Source of the DNA: Burkholderia sp. lig30 | GTDB lineage: Bacteria > Pseudomonadota > Gammaproteobacteria > Burkholderiales > Burkholderiaceae | Direction: 5' to 3' | Assembly: GCF_000687455.2 (NCBI RefSeq) | Contig: NZ_JGVW01000072.1 | Location: 1 to 64,000, forward strand | Length of the DNA: 64,000 nucleotides | In this document: piece by piece, positions 33,594 to 43,153 of the stretch | Layout: each line of letters begins with the position of its first letter | Position numbering within the stretch: position 1 is the first letter of the stretch | The notes under the pieces: model-generated | Databases searched by the model: none | What the model saw: the letters and a program-made list of their open reading frames with translations, nothing else | What the model was told of the DNA's origin: nothing | Position numbers and translations under genes: made by a program

Positions 33594-36500
33594 TCAGTGA
33601 TGCGTTTCGACCTGCTGCATCGGCGTCGAGTCGACCGCCGGCAGCGCCTTGCGCTCGCGCGGCACGCGCGTCGCCTGCGGGAGGTGCGCAGCGGCGTCCT
33701 GGGCCGCGCGGAACTTGTCGGCGTCCGTGTTCACCCAGACGAGCCCGGCTTGCTCGAGCACCGTATCGAGGTTCGCCGCCGCCGGTGCGGCCGCGGCCGG
33801 CTGCACGCGTTCCGCAACGGGTGCGGGCGCGACGGCTTCGACGGGTGCCGGTTCGGCGTGGGCCGGTTCTGCTTCGACGGCAGGCGCCGGAGCTGCTTCG
33901 GCGACAGGAGCCGGCGACGTTTCCGCGATGGCCGGAGCGGCCGGGGCCGGCGTCGGCTCGGCTGCTGCGGCGGGTTGGACCGCGACCTCGGCCGCGACAG
34001 GCGCGGCTTCGCCGGCGCGTGCCGATTCAGGCTGCGCGTCGGCGGCAGCCGGCGTGCTTGCCGCAACCGGCTCGACCGTCTCGGCATGCACGGCTTCGGC
34101 CACGACGGCGCCAATGGCTGCCACCGCAACCGGTGCGGCCGCGTGGATGGCGGCTTCACCTGCCGTTGCGTGCGCCTCGGACTCCGCGCCCGGCGCGGCG
34201 ATCGACTCGCCTTCGTCGCCTTCCGCGGCATGGGCGACGAGTGCGCCTTCCTCTTCACGCTCGCGGCGACCGCCACGGCGGCCGCGGCGGCGGCGGCGGC
34301 GCTCTTCGCCGTCGCGTGCGGCGGCTTCCGCGTCTGTCATCACTTCGGCGCCGGGCAGGGCCATGTCGTTCTCGACGGCTGGCTCGGCGTGCGGCGCGCT
34401 TTCGCCACGGGTGACGGTCTCGAGCGTTGCGGCATGCTGGACCGGCTTGCGGCGCTCGCCGCGCTCACGGCGTTCGCCGCGTTCCTGACGCTCGCCGCGT
34501 CCGGCCTCGACGGCTTCCGGCTGCTCGCGCACTTCGCGCGGCTCACGAGCTTCGCGCGGTTCACGGGCCTCACGCGGTTCGCGACCCTCGCGCGGCTCAC
34601 GGGCCTCACGCGGCTCACGGGCCTCACGCGGTTCGCGACCCTCGCGCGGCTCACGGGCCTCACGCGGTTCACGAGCTTCGCGGGCCTCACGCGGCTCACG
34701 ACCCTCGCGCGGCTCACGGCCTTCGCGAGCTTCACGACCCTCGCGTGCCTCACGATTGCCGCGGCCTTCACGGCCTTCACGGCCTTCGCGTGCTTCGCGT
34801 GCTTCGCGCGGTTCCTTGCCTTCGCGTTCCGGGCGTTGCGGCTGGCCGCCGCGGCCGGCAGCTGCCTGCTCTCGGCCGCCTTGCGGCTGCTGCGTGCCGC
34901 CGCGGCGGTTGCGGTTGCGATCACCGCCGCGCTCGGTGCGCTCGGTCTTCTCGGTACGCTCGCGGGCCGGGCGTGCGGCCTGCTCCTTCGCGGGTTCCGG
35001 GGCGGGCTGCGGCGCTGCCGGCTGCATGCCGAACAGGTTCTTGATCCAGCCCATGATGCCGCCGCGCGCGGGGGGCGGCGGCGCAACCGGCGCCGGCTCG
35101 GGGGCGGCCGGGCGCTGCGGGGCCGGGCTCGGCGCCGGACGCTCCGGCGTGATGCCCTTGACCACGGCTTCCTGCTTCGGCTTCACTTCCGCGGCACGCT
35201 TGCTGTAGCCGGTTTCCGACTCCATTTCGCGGGCGGCTTCCTCGGCCATCTTCCACGATGCGCGCGGCTCGTCGAGGCGCGCGTCGTCGTGGCGCAGGCG
35301 CTCGAGCTTGTAGTGCGGCGTATCGAGGTGCTTGTTCGGGATCAGCACGACGCCGACCTTGAAGCGCGACTCGATCTTGTTGATTTCCTGACGCTTCTCG
35401 TTGAGCAGGAAGGCGGTCACTTCGACCGGCACCTGGCAGTGGATCGCCGCGGTGTTCTCCTTCATCGCCTCTTCCTGAATGATCCGCAGGACCTGCAGCG
35501 CGGACGATTCGGTGTCGCGGATGTGGCCGGTACCGTTGCAGCGCGGGCAGGTCACGTGGCTGCCTTCGGACAGTGCCGGGCGCAGCCGCTGGCGCGACAG
35601 CTCCATCAGGCCGAAGCGGGAGATCTTGCCCATCTGCACGCGGGCGCGGTCGTGCTTGAGCGCGTCCTTCAGGCGTTGCTCGACCTCGCGCTGGCTCTTC
35701 GACGATTCCATGTCGATGAAATCGATCACGATCAGGCCGCCCAGGTCGCGCAGGCGCAGCTGGCGGGCCACTTCGTCGGCCGCCTCGAGGTTCGTGCGGG
35801 TCGCCGTTTCCTCGATGTCCGCGCCCTTGGTCGCGCGCGCCGAGTTCACGTCGATCGCGACGAGCGCCTCGGTGTGGTCGATCACGATCGCGCCGCCCGA
35901 CGGCAGCGGCACCGTGCGCGAGTACGCGGTCTCGATCTGGTGCTCGATCTGGAAGCGGGAAAAGAGGGGCACATCGTCGTGATAACGCTTCACCTTGGAG
36001 ACGTTATCCGGCATCACGATGTCCATGAATGCGCGGGCCTGATCGTAGATCTCGGTCGTGTCGATCAGGATTTCACCGATGTCCGGCTGGAAATAGTCGC
36101 GGATCGCGCGGATCACGAGGCTCGATTCCAGATAGATCAGGATCGGCTGGCCCGGATGGCCGCTTTGCGACGCCGCTTCGATCGCGCGCCAGAGCTGCAG
36201 CAGGTAGTTCAGGTCCCACTGCAGTTCCTCGGCGCTGCGGCCGATGCCCGCGGTGCGGGCGATCATGCTCATGCCGTCGGGGATCTGCAGCTGCGCCATC
36301 GTCTCGCGCAGCTCCTGGCGCTCGTCGCCCTCGATGCGGCGCGACACGCCGCCGCCGCGCGGGTTGTTCGGCATCAGCACCAGGTAGCGGCCGGCGAGCG
36401 AGATGAACGTCGTCAGCGCCGCGCCCTTGTTGCCGCGCTCTTCCTTCTCGACCTGGACGATCAGCTCCTGGCCTTCGCGCAGCGCATCCTGGATGCGCGC

Positions 36501-36758
36501 CGAGCGCATGTCGATGCCTTCCCGGAAATACTGGCGGGCGACTTCCTTGAACGGCAGGAAGCCGTGGCGATCCTCGCCGTAATTGACGAAGCACGCTTCG
36601 AGGGAGGGTTCGATGCGGGTGATGACACCTTTGTAGATGTTGCCTTTGCGCTGTTCGCGGCCGGCGGTCTCGATGTCGATGTCGATGAGCTTCTGCCCAT
36701 CGACGATGGCGACGCGCAATTCTTCCTGCTGCGTCGCATTGAACAGCATGCGTTTCAT
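33594..36758 (-). CDS. rne: Ribonuclease E
   Basis: 1054 residues. Start at 36758: [20 protein letters not shown]. The catalytic half has an S1 domain (about 38-120, with [17 protein letters not shown]), DNase-I-like region ([29 protein letters not shown]) and the zinc-link CPRCNGTG near 405. A short amphipathic segment [12 protein letters not shown] near residue 570 resembles a membrane-anchoring helix. Beyond it comes a long Arg/Glu/Pro repeat region, then an Ala/Pro/Glu tail. It is the main mRNA-decay endonuclease and, in relatives, scaffold of the degradosome. Divergent rluC upstream matches the E. coli arrangement. Confidence 0.97.
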   Translation of the reverse strand: MKRMLFNATQQEELRVAIVDGQKLIDIDIETAGREQRKGNIYKGVITRIEPSLEACFVNYGEDRHGFLPFKEVARQYFREGIDMRSARIQDALREGQELIVQVEKEERGNKGAALTTFISLAGRYLVLMPNNPRGGGVSRRIEGDERQELRETMAQLQIPDGMSMIARTAGIGRSAEELQWDLNYLLQLWRAIEAASQSGHPGQPILIYLESSLVIRAIRDYFQPDIGEILIDTTEIYDQARAFMDIVMPDNVSKVKRYHDDVPLFSRFQIEHQIETAYSRTVPLPSGGAIVIDHTEALVAIDVNSARATKGADIEETATRTNLEAADEVARQLRLRDLGGLIVIDFIDMESSKSQREVEQRLKDALKHDRARVQMGKISRFGLMELSRQRLRPALSEGSHVTCPRCNGTGHIRDTESSALQVLRIIQEEAMKENTAAIHCQVPVEVTAFLLNEKRQEINKIESRFKVGVVLIPNKHLDTPHYKLERLRHDDARLDEPRASWKMAEEAAREMESETGYSKRAAEVKPKQEAVVKGITPERPAPSPAPQRPAAPEPAPVAPPPPARGGIMGWIKNLFGMQPAAPQPAPEPAKEQAARPARERTEKTERTERGGDRNRNRRGGTQQPQGGREQAAAGRGGQPQRPEREGKEPREAREAREGREGREGRGNREAREGREAREGREPREGREPREAREAREPREAREPREGREPREAREPREAREPREGREPREAREPREAREPREVREQPEAVEAGRGERQERGERRERGERRKPVQHAATLETVTRGESAPHAEPAVENDMALPGAEVMTDAEAAARDGEERRRRRRGRRGGRREREEEGALVAHAAEGDEGESIAAPGAESEAHATAGEAAIHAAAPVAVAAIGAVVAEAVHAETVEPVAASTPAAADAQPESARAGEAAPVAAEVAVQPAAAAEPTPAPAAPAIAETSPAPVAEAAPAPAVEAEPAHAEPAPVEAVAPAPVAERVQPAAAAPAAANLDTVLEQAGLVWVNTDADKFRAAQDAAAHLPQATRVPRERKALPAVDSTPMQQVETHH
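34510..34830 (-). repeat. Arg-Glu-rich coding repeats in rne
   Basis: Within the rne C-terminal half, DNA units of about 9-12 bases (variants of GAACCGCGTGAGGCC-type wording) encode [22 protein letters not shown] repeats for roughly 100 residues. The same tract read on the other strand gives an artificial long frame. Confidence 0.75.
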
Positions 36759-37485
36759 GAACGACTCCAGGCGGCTCTGCTGCGGGTGCCTCGCGGGTGT
36801 CAGCCGCAAGGGCGGGGTCGACGGCAGGCCGCGCCTTGTTGTGTTGTCACAAGCACGCTGGAGCGAGAACGATGGCGGGAGAATTGCCTGACGGGGCCGG
36901 GGCCCGAACGACGGGGCCGGCGGCCATGGGGCACCTGCGAATACGGCTTCAAAGCACGGCGTCGACACTCCGCGCGCTGCAAAAGCGCGCTAAGCCTGTG
37001 ACCGGGCATTGCCGCCGGCGCGGCGCCATGATTCGTGCGCGGCGCCGTCTGGCGGCAGATGCTGCGGCTGGGCCGCAGCGGGGAGTATCGAATCCAGCCC
37101 GACTTTCCCGCCTGGGGTGTTCTTCCCTGGTTTGACGTCGCCAGATCCCGCACTCTTCGCGGGAGAGCATCCGGGCGCACGCCGTAATTTTCGCAACTGG
37201 CAGCCCGGCGGGGCGCGCATCGCGCGCCGCCGGGCTGCCCACTGAATTCTTTTCGACCAACATTCCGTTACCGCGGCGTCTTGCCGACCGAATCCGCCTG
37301 TGGGCGCGATCCTTGCCTGCTTGCAGACACCGTGCGTGCAACTTGCTGCTTCTCGTTTATACGGGGCGAGCAGCGCGCCCCCGGCGCAAGTAAAATAAGC
37401 GTTTGCGCTTGCGCCTCGCTCAGTCCGCCCGGAATCGGCCGATCAGGTCGTCCACCGCGGAAGGCTGGGCAAAATTATATTCAGT
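36759..37485. promoter_or_regulatory. Long rne-rluC divergent region with a strong hairpin
   Basis: No gene is seen in 727 bases. At 37199-37239 a 13-bp perfect stem (GGCAGCCCGGCGG/CCGCCGGGCTGCC) is extended by five further pairs after a two-base bulge and has a 3-base loop. A smaller hairpin TCCCGC/GCGGGA sits at 37146-37164, and an inverted repeat GCGCAAG/CTTGCGC spans 37384-37414. In E. coli a long structured rne leader lets RNase E regulate its own mRNA; this region could do the same. TATATT at 37476-37481 lies very close to the rluC ATG. Confidence 0.5.
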
Positions 37486-38490
37486 ATGAAAGAGTTAGGC
37501 AAAACATCCCGTAATCCAGTTGCAAGCGGTCAGGTCTCGATGATCGAAATCGACGAGGGCTCGGCCGGTCAGCGGATCGACAATTTCCTGTTGCGCGTCT
37601 GCAAAGGCGTGCCGAAAAGCCATATTTACCGGATCCTGAGGAGCGGCGAGGTCCGCGTCAACAAGGGCCGGATCGACGCGCAGTACCGGCTCGCGCTGGG
37701 CGACGTCGTGCGCGTGCCGCCGGTGCGCGTGGCGGCCGCCGACCTCGCGCGGGCGGACACGCCGATCGTGCCGCCCGGCCATTTCGACGTGCTGTACGAG
37801 GACGACGCGATGGTCGTCATCGACAAGCCGGCCGGCGTCGCGGTGCATGGCGGCAGCGGCGTCGCGTTCGGCGTGATCGAGCAGATGCGCCAGGCGCGCC
37901 CGCACGCGAAGTTCCTCGAGCTGGTCCATCGTCTCGACCGCGAGACGTCCGGCATCCTGATGCTCGCGAAAAAGCGCTCGGCGCTCGTCGGCCTGCACGA
38001 GCAGATCCGGGAGAACCGGATGGACAAGCGTTACTATGCCTGTGTGCACGGCGAGTGGCTGTCCGACTGGGGCCGCCGCCGCGCGGTGAAGGTGCCGCTT
38101 TTCAAGTATTCGACCCCGGAAGGGGAGCGCCGGGTGCGCGTCCAGGACGACGGGTTGCCGTCGCATACCGTGTTCAACCTCGTCGAGCGCTGGCCGGAAT
38201 ACGCGCTCGTCGAAGCGGAACTCAAGACGGGGCGTACCCATCAGATCCGCGTGCATCTCGCGCACCTCGGCCTGCCGATCGTCGGCGACGCCAAGTATGG
38301 CGATTTCGCGCTGAACAAGGCGCTGGCGCGCGCGAACGCGCAGCCGTCGCTCAAGCGGATGTTCCTGCACGCACACCGGCTGCGGCTCGCACACCCGCTG
38401 ACAGGCGAGGCGCTGCAGTTCGACGCGCCGCTGCCGGACGAGTGCCGGCGTTTTCTCGACCAACTGAACGCATTGCGCGACACAGCATGA
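37486..38490 (+). CDS. rluC: 23S rRNA pseudouridine synthase C
   Basis: 334 residues. An N-terminal S4 domain (AGQRIDNFLLRVCKGVPKSHIYRILRSG region, about 25-90) is followed by the RluA-type catalytic domain with ELVHRLDRETSGILMLAKK (catalytic Asp) and ELKTGRTHQIRVHLAHLG. It makes pseudouridines 955, 2504 and 2580 of 23S rRNA in E. coli. Divergent from rne; the ATG at 37486 is followed by a second possible in-frame start at 37540. The stop overlaps the next gene by four bases. Confidence 0.95.
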   Translation: MKELGKTSRNPVASGQVSMIEIDEGSAGQRIDNFLLRVCKGVPKSHIYRILRSGEVRVNKGRIDAQYRLALGDVVRVPPVRVAAADLARADTPIVPPGHFDVLYEDDAMVVIDKPAGVAVHGGSGVAFGVIEQMRQARPHAKFLELVHRLDRETSGILMLAKKRSALVGLHEQIRENRMDKRYYACVHGEWLSDWGRRRAVKVPLFKYSTPEGERRVRVQDDGLPSHTVFNLVERWPEYALVEAELKTGRTHQIRVHLAHLGLPIVGDAKYGDFALNKALARANAQPSLKRMFLHAHRLRLAHPLTGEALQFDAPLPDECRRFLDQLNALRDTA

Positions 38491-39155
38491 TACGCATGGC
38501 TCGACAGCAATTTGACCTGATCGTCTTCGACTGGGACGGCACGCTGATGGATTCGACGGCGCACATCGCCTACAGTATCCAGGCCGCGTGTCGCGATCTC
38601 GGTTTGCCCGCGCCGTCCGACGAGGCCGCCCGTTACGTGATCGGGCTCGGCCTGCGCGACGCGCTGCAGATTACCGCTCCGACCCTCGATCCGTCCGACT
38701 ATCCGCGCCTCGCCGAGCGCTATCGTTACCACTACGTGATCAAGGATCAGCGCATCGAGCTGTTCGCCGGCGTGCGCGAGTTGCTGGTGGAGCTGCGCGA
38801 CACCGGCTACCTGCTGGCGGTCGCGACCGGCAAGGGGCGGGTCGGGCTGAACCGCGCGCTCGACCAGGCGAAGCTGACGAGCCTGTTCGACGCGACGCGC
38901 TGCGCGGACGAGACGTTCTCGAAGCCGCATCCGGCGATGCTGCACGAGTTGACCCGTGAATTGGGGCAGGATCTTGCGCGCACCGTGATGATCGGCGACA
39001 CGACGCACGACCTGCAGATGGCGGCGAGTGCCGGAGCGGCCGGAGTCGGCGTCGCATACGGCGCGCACTCCGCCGACGCGCTCGCGGCGCTCGAACCGCG
39101 CTTCGTCGCGCCCGACGTGGAGGCGCTGGCCGTCTGGCTGCGCGAGCACGCATGA
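38487..39155 (+). CDS. HAD-superfamily hydrolase (phosphoglycolate-phosphatase-like)
   Basis: 222 residues. HAD motif I is FDWDGTLMDSTAH, motif II AVATGKGR, motif III/IV KPHPAML and MIGDTTHDLQMAASAG. It has a helical cap after motif I as in Gph-like phosphatases. Substrate unknown. The ATG overlaps the rluC stop (ATGA), and its own stop overlaps the Rieske gene, so rluC-HAD-Rieske are translationally chained. Confidence 0.9.
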   Translation: MIRMARQQFDLIVFDWDGTLMDSTAHIAYSIQAACRDLGLPAPSDEAARYVIGLGLRDALQITAPTLDPSDYPRLAERYRYHYVIKDQRIELFAGVRELLVELRDTGYLLAVATGKGRVGLNRALDQAKLTSLFDATRCADETFSKPHPAMLHELTRELGQDLARTVMIGDTTHDLQMAASAGAAGVGVAYGAHSADALAALEPRFVAPDVEALAVWLREHA

Positions 39156-39550
39156 GCGGCGCGACCGGTGTCGCGCCGGTGCGCGTGTGCGCGTCGGACG
39201 CGCTGGCCGATGGTGGCGCCGGCGTGCGTGTCGACGCGACGCTGCGCGGCGAGCAGGCGGTCGTGTTTTTCGTGCGCTACGAGGGCCGCGCGTACGGCTA
39301 TCTGAACCGCTGCGCGCATGTGCCGATGGAACTCGACTGGGCCGAAGGGCAGTTCTTCGAATCGTCCGGCTTATACTTGATGTGCGCGACGCATGGCGCG
39401 ATTTATGCGCCGGACACCGGCAAATGCGTCGGCGGCCCGTGCCGCGGTGCGCAGTTGCGGCCCGTCGAAGTCGACGAGCGCGACACGCCCGACGGTCGGG
39501 CGGTGTTCTGGTCGCCCGACCAGGACCTGCGTCCCGCGACCCCTGACTGA
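39152..39550 (+). CDS. Rieske [2Fe-2S] ferredoxin-like protein
   Basis: 132 residues of a single Rieske domain with cluster ligands CAHVPMELDW (Cys-X-His) and CATHGAIYAPDTGKCVGGPC (Cys-X2-His), as in small Rieske ferredoxins. It carries no signal peptide, so it is cytosolic. The redox partner is unknown. It overlaps the HAD gene by four bases and is followed 12 bases later by sppA. Confidence 0.9.
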   Translation: MSGATGVAPVRVCASDALADGGAGVRVDATLRGEQAVVFFVRYEGRAYGYLNRCAHVPMELDWAEGQFFESSGLYLMCATHGAIYAPDTGKCVGGPCRGAQLRPVEVDERDTPDGRAVFWSPDQDLRPATPD

Positions 39551-39562
39551 CGAAAACAACAC

Positions 39563-40537
39563 ATGGCCGATCAACCGATTTCTCCCGATTCCTCTTCCCG
39601 TTCCGACAGCTGGGAGCGCGCCGCGCTCGAGCGGATCGCGCTTGCGGCGATCCGGGAGCAGCGCGCGGCGCGGCGCTGGAAGATCTTCTTCCGCTTCGCG
39701 TTCCTGGCGGTGCTGCTCGTGCTGGCGTTCGCGGTGATCGATTTGTCGGGCGAGTCGAAGATCTCGACCGGCCGCCACACGGCGCTCGTGACGATCGACG
39801 GTGAAATCGCGGCGGGCGGTCAGGCGAATGCGGAGGACATCACGTCCGCGCTCGACGACGCGTTCGACGACGACGGCACGGTGGGTGTCGTGCTGCACAT
39901 CAACAGCCCGGGCGGCAGCCCGGTGCAGGCCGGCATCGTCTACGACGAGATCCGCCGGCTGCGCGCGAAGTATCCGAAAAAGCCGCTGTACGTGGTCGTC
40001 GGCGACATGTGCGCGTCGGGCGGCTACTACATCGCGGCGGCGGCCGACCGGATCTACGTCGACAAGGCCAGCATCGTCGGCTCGATCGGCGTGCTGATGG
40101 ACGGCTTCGGCTTCACTGGCCTGATGAGCAAGCTCGGCGTCGAGCGGCGCCTGCACACGTCGGGCGAGAACAAGGGCTTTTACGATCCGTTCTCGCCGGA
40201 AACGCCGAAGATGGACGCGCACGCGCAGCAGATGCTCGGCCAGGTGCATGCGCAGTTCATCAAGGCCGTGAAGGACGGCCGGGGCGCCCGCCTGCGCGAG
40301 ACCCCGGACATGTTCAGCGGCCTGTTCTGGACCGGCGAGAAGAGTGTCGAGCTCGGCCTCGCGGACGGCTTCGGCACGACCGACACGGTCGCGCGCGACG
40401 TGCTGAAGGCACCCGACCTCGTCGACTACACGGTGAAGGAGAGCCTGAGCAACCGCGTCGCGCGCCGTTTCGGCGCGGCCGTCGGGAACGCCGCGATGAA
40501 GGCGCTTTCGTCGGGCGCGCAGGTGAGCCTGCGCTGA
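39563..40537 (+). CDS. sppA: S49 signal-peptide peptidase
   Basis: 324 residues: the short SppA type with one N-terminal membrane helix (FFRFAFLAVLLVLAFAVI, about 49-66) and one protease domain. HINSPGGSPVQAGIVYDEI and DMCASGGYYIAAAADRIYVD carry the catalytic serine region, and ASIVGSIGVLMDGFG follows. It degrades cleaved signal peptides in the inner membrane in characterised members. Last gene of the rluC-HAD-Rieske-sppA run; a GC hairpin at 40539-40560 follows without a T-tract. Confidence 0.93.
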   Translation: MADQPISPDSSSRSDSWERAALERIALAAIREQRAARRWKIFFRFAFLAVLLVLAFAVIDLSGESKISTGRHTALVTIDGEIAAGGQANAEDITSALDDAFDDDGTVGVVLHINSPGGSPVQAGIVYDEIRRLRAKYPKKPLYVVVGDMCASGGYYIAAAADRIYVDKASIVGSIGVLMDGFGFTGLMSKLGVERRLHTSGENKGFYDPFSPETPKMDAHAQQMLGQVHAQFIKAVKDGRGARLRETPDMFSGLFWTGEKSVELGLADGFGTTDTVARDVLKAPDLVDYTVKESLSNRVARRFGAAVGNAAMKALSSGAQVSLR

Positions 40538-40571
40538 CGCGCGCCCGCTCCGGGGCGCGCTCGGCGAAGGG

Positions 40572-41294
40572 TCAGTTCGCGAGCAGCAGGAAGATCGCAG
40601 GGCGCTTGTGCAGATCGGGCACCGGCGCCTTTTTCCATTCCGCCACCGTGCGGCTCGCGATCGTCTCGCTCGCGAGCGTCAGGTCGGCCGCGACGCAGAT
40701 CAGCGTGGACGGCGCGCAGGTCGCGACGAGCGTGTCGAGCATCGCGTGGTTGCGATAGGGTGTCTCGATGAAGATCTGCGTCTGGCGCGCCTTGCGCGAA
40801 TGCTGCTCGAGCTCGCGCAGGCGTTTCGCGCGCGCGGCGGCGTCGACGGGCAGGTAGCCGTGGAACGCGAAGCTCTGGCCGTTCAGGCCCGACGCCATCA
40901 GCGCGAGCAGGATCGAGCTGGGGCCGACGAGCGGCACGACCTTCACGCCGCGCTCGTGCGCGCGGCGCACCAGCAGCGCGCCCGGGTCGGCGACGGCCGG
41001 GCAGCCGGCCTCGGACACGAGCCCGGCGTCCGCGCCTGCCAGCACCGGCGCCAGCAGCCGCTCGATCTCGCCCGCCGGCGTGTTGACGTTCAGCTCGCGG
41101 ATCTCGATCTCCTGGATCGGCCGCGTGGTGCCGATCTTCTTCAGGAATGCGCGGGTCGTCTTCGCGTTCTCGCCGATGTAGTAGCCGAGCGTGCCTGCGC
41201 GCGCCTGCACGGCGGCGGGCAGCACCGCGGCCAGCATCGACGCGTCGCCGTCGCCGAGCGTGTTCGGGACGAGGTAGAGGGTGCCGGCCGTCAT
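40572..41294 (-). CDS. Tetrapyrrole-methylase-family SAM methyltransferase
   Basis: 240 residues with the RsmI-like layout: TLYLVPNTLGDGDASM, then GLVSEAGCPAVADPGALLVRRAH, PLVGPSSILLALMASG and QIFIETPYRNHAML. It resembles RsmI, which 2'-O-methylates 16S C1402, but is shorter and lacks RsmI's usual opening, so it is probably the paralogous family often sitting beside maf. It overlaps the maf stop by four bases and is likely coupled to it. Confidence 0.85.
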   Translation of the reverse strand: MTAGTLYLVPNTLGDGDASMLAAVLPAAVQARAGTLGYYIGENAKTTRAFLKKIGTTRPIQEIEIRELNVNTPAGEIERLLAPVLAGADAGLVSEAGCPAVADPGALLVRRAHERGVKVVPLVGPSSILLALMASGLNGQSFAFHGYLPVDAAARAKRLRELEQHSRKARQTQIFIETPYRNHAMLDTLVATCAPSTLICVAADLTLASETIASRTVAEWKKAPVPDLHKRPAIFLLLAN

Positions 41295-41920
41295 GCGTGC
41301 TCTCCGTGCGCGGCGAACAGCGGATAGCCGGCGGCGCGCAACATCCGTGTGAGCGCGATCAGCGGCAGGCCGACGAGCGCGGTCGGGTCGTCCGAGTCGA
41401 TCGCGTCGAGCAGCGCGATGCCGAGCCCTTCGGATTTCGCGCTGCCTGCGACGTCGTAGGGCGTCTCGGCGCGCAGGTAGGCGTCGAGCTCGGCCTCGGG
41501 CAGCGTGCGAAAGCGCACGCGGGTCACGATGTCCTCGCTCTGCGTCGTGCCGGTGCGGCTGTCGAACAGGCTGAGCGCGCTATGGAATTCGACCTCCCGG
41601 CCCTGCATCGCGACGAGCTGCTCGAGCGCGCGCGCATGGGTGCCGGGCTTGCCGATCTGTTGCCCGTCGAAGGTGGCGACCTGGTCGGAGCCGATCACGA
41701 GCACGCCGTGCGGCGCGTCGGCGCCGGCGGCGACCGTGCGCGCTTTCGTGGCGGCGAGGCGCAGCGCGGTGGCGGACGGCGATTCGCCCGGCAGCGGCGT
41801 CTCGTCGAGGTCAGGCGACACGACGTCGAACGGCACGTGAAGCCGCTCGAGCAGCGAGCGCCGGTAGCGGGAACTGGAGGCGAGAATCAGCCGCGGCGGG
41901 CTGGAAACGGTGTCCTGCAT
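41291..41920 (-). CDS. Maf/YceF nucleotide pyrophosphatase
   Basis: 209 residues. Maf family motifs are LILASSSRYRRSLLERL, DLDETPLPGESP, VLIGSDQVATFDGQQIGKPG and VGLPLIALTRMLRAAG. Maf-type enzymes hydrolyse nucleoside triphosphates, preferentially modified ones, to monophosphate and pyrophosphate. The yceF form sits beside yceD-rpmF in many Gram-negatives, here divergently. Confidence 0.92.
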   Translation of the reverse strand: MQDTVSSPPRLILASSSRYRRSLLERLHVPFDVVSPDLDETPLPGESPSATALRLAATKARTVAAGADAPHGVLVIGSDQVATFDGQQIGKPGTHARALEQLVAMQGREVEFHSALSLFDSRTGTTQSEDIVTRVRFRTLPEAELDAYLRAETPYDVAGSAKSEGLGIALLDAIDSDDPTALVGLPLIALTRMLRAAGYPLFAAHGEHA

Positions 41921-41986
41921 GGTCGGAAAGAGTCGGTGAGTCGTAAAAATGCGACGCCGCGGTGCGCGGGCGAGGGCTTTAAGTAA

Positions 41987-42015
41987 TTGACCGGAAAAGA
42001 TAAAAACGGTATGCT
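41987..42015 (+). promoter_or_regulatory. Sigma-70-type promoter for yceD
   Basis: TTGACC at 41987-41992, 17-base spacer, TATGCT at 42010-42015. The predicted transcript starts about 42022, giving an 86-base leader to the yceD ATG at 42108. Confidence 0.75.
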
Positions 42016-42107
42016 TTCCCGCTTTTCATCGATGGGTTTCGTTCGGCGTACCCGTCGAGTCTTCGGATGTTCTCGGTGCAGAGCCGAACCGACACGCAGG
42101 AGCGCAC

Positions 42108-42743
42108 ATGAATCCCTCTTCTGGCAAACCTGCAGTTACGCTTGATCCGCACGCGGTCGATCTGTTCGAATTCGCCCGCAGCGGGCGGCAGGCAGCCGGC
42201 GCGGTGCGTCTCTCGCAACTGCCGCGCATGTTAAACGAAGTACCGGCGGACGCGCCAGACCGCGACACGGTCTTCACGTGGCAGGCGGAAGGGTTCGTCC
42301 AGTCCGAGTTGCAGGACGACGGCACCGACGGGCAGCAGCCGTATCTGCGGCTCGCGCTGCACGGCAGCGCGTGGCTCGAGTGCCAGCGCTGCATGACCCC
42401 GTACCAGCAGGCGTTCGACGTCGACATGGTGTACCGCGTCGTCGCCACCGAAGAAGAAGCTGAAGAATTTTCGCTCGAAGACGATGAAGCCGATGTGATC
42501 GTGGGCTCACGCCAGTTCGATCTCGTCGACTTGATCGAAGAGGAATTGCTGCTTTCGCTGCCGCTCGTGCCGAAACACGAGGTTTGCCCGGCGGTTCACG
42601 AAAGCCTCGTATCGGGCGTGAGCGGTCCCGAGGCCGAAACGGATGACGAATCCGGCGAGGCCGAGGACGAAGGCAAACGGCCGAATCCGTTCGCGGCGCT
42701 CGACGCGCTGAAGAAGGGCGGGGACGGCGGCAAGCAACATTAA
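42108..42743 (+). CDS. yceD: YceD/DUF177 family protein
   Basis: 211 residues. The family core is visible: LECQRCMTPYQQAFDVDMVYRVV with its CxxC-like pair, a strongly acidic middle, and FDLVDLIEEELLLSLPLVPKHEVC. The C-terminal 40 residues are acidic and lysine-rich. YceD is linked to 23S rRNA/50S assembly in several bacteria and is almost always next to rpmF, as here. AGGAG precedes the start. Confidence 0.93.
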   Translation: MNPSSGKPAVTLDPHAVDLFEFARSGRQAAGAVRLSQLPRMLNEVPADAPDRDTVFTWQAEGFVQSELQDDGTDGQQPYLRLALHGSAWLECQRCMTPYQQAFDVDMVYRVVATEEEAEEFSLEDDEADVIVGSRQFDLVDLIEEELLLSLPLVPKHEVCPAVHESLVSGVSGPEAETDDESGEAEDEGKRPNPFAALDALKKGGDGGKQH

Positions 42744-42787
42744 GCAGTGTGGCGCGGGAAGGCGTTGAGGCCGTGGGGCCAGGGTAG

Positions 42788-42816
42788 TTAAGCGCCGGAT
42801 CGGGCTGTGTTAGAAT
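42788..42816 (+). promoter_or_regulatory. Probable promoter before rpmF
   Basis: TTAAGC at 42788-42793, 17-base spacer, TAGAAT at 42811-42816, 25 bases before the rpmF ATG. It would add L32 expression independent of yceD. Confidence 0.6.
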
Positions 42817-42840
42817 CCGGAAAATTTTTAGGAGTTAGTC

Positions 42841-43020
42841 ATGGCAGTCCAGCAAAACAAGAAGTCGCCGTCGAAGCGCGGCATGCATCGTTCGCACGAT
42901 TTCCTGACGGCAGCGCCGCTGGCAGTCGAGCCGAGCACGGGTGAAGTGCATCTGCGTCACCACGTCAGCCCGAACGGCTACTATCGCGGCAAGAAAGTCG
43001 TCAAGACGAAGAACGACTAA
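42841..43020 (+). CDS. rpmF: 50S ribosomal protein L32
   Basis: 59 residues: [21 protein letters not shown] at the start, then a histidine-rich [18 protein letters not shown]. This is the normal L32 of the large ribosomal subunit, without the CxxC zinc pairs found in some other bacteria. AGGAG at 42830-42834 precedes the ATG. It leads into the plsX-fab cluster. Confidence 0.97.
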
Positions 43021-43100
43021 GCGTATCGTCGCGTGTGCCGGGCTTCGGTCGATGGCGTTTCGCGCGACAACGGATTCGCTTGACACTTTCCTGGCTCAAC

Positions 43101-43130
43101 AAAAAGGCGGCATTTCACTGCCGCTTTTTT
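43101..43130 (+). terminator. Intrinsic terminator between rpmF and plsX
   Basis: GCGGCA/TGCCGC stem extended by A:T pairs, 6-base loop, then six T; 24 bases before the plsX start. Read-through would set the ratio of L32 to fatty-acid gene transcripts. Confidence 0.75.
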
Positions 43131-43153
43131 GTGCCTGAAATTCGTCGCATTCC

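Noticed and set aside
33597-37001. A 1134-codon plus-strand frame opposite rne.
   Set aside because: It is the mirror of RNase E's GC-rich codons and Arg/Glu repeats. Its translation is arginine/leucine repeats with no domain, and there is no ribosome-binding site.
37476-37490. rluC as a leaderless gene driven by TATATT.
   Set aside because: The -10 would sit only 5 bases from the ATG, and no -35 is visible; the true start may also be the in-frame ATG at 37540.
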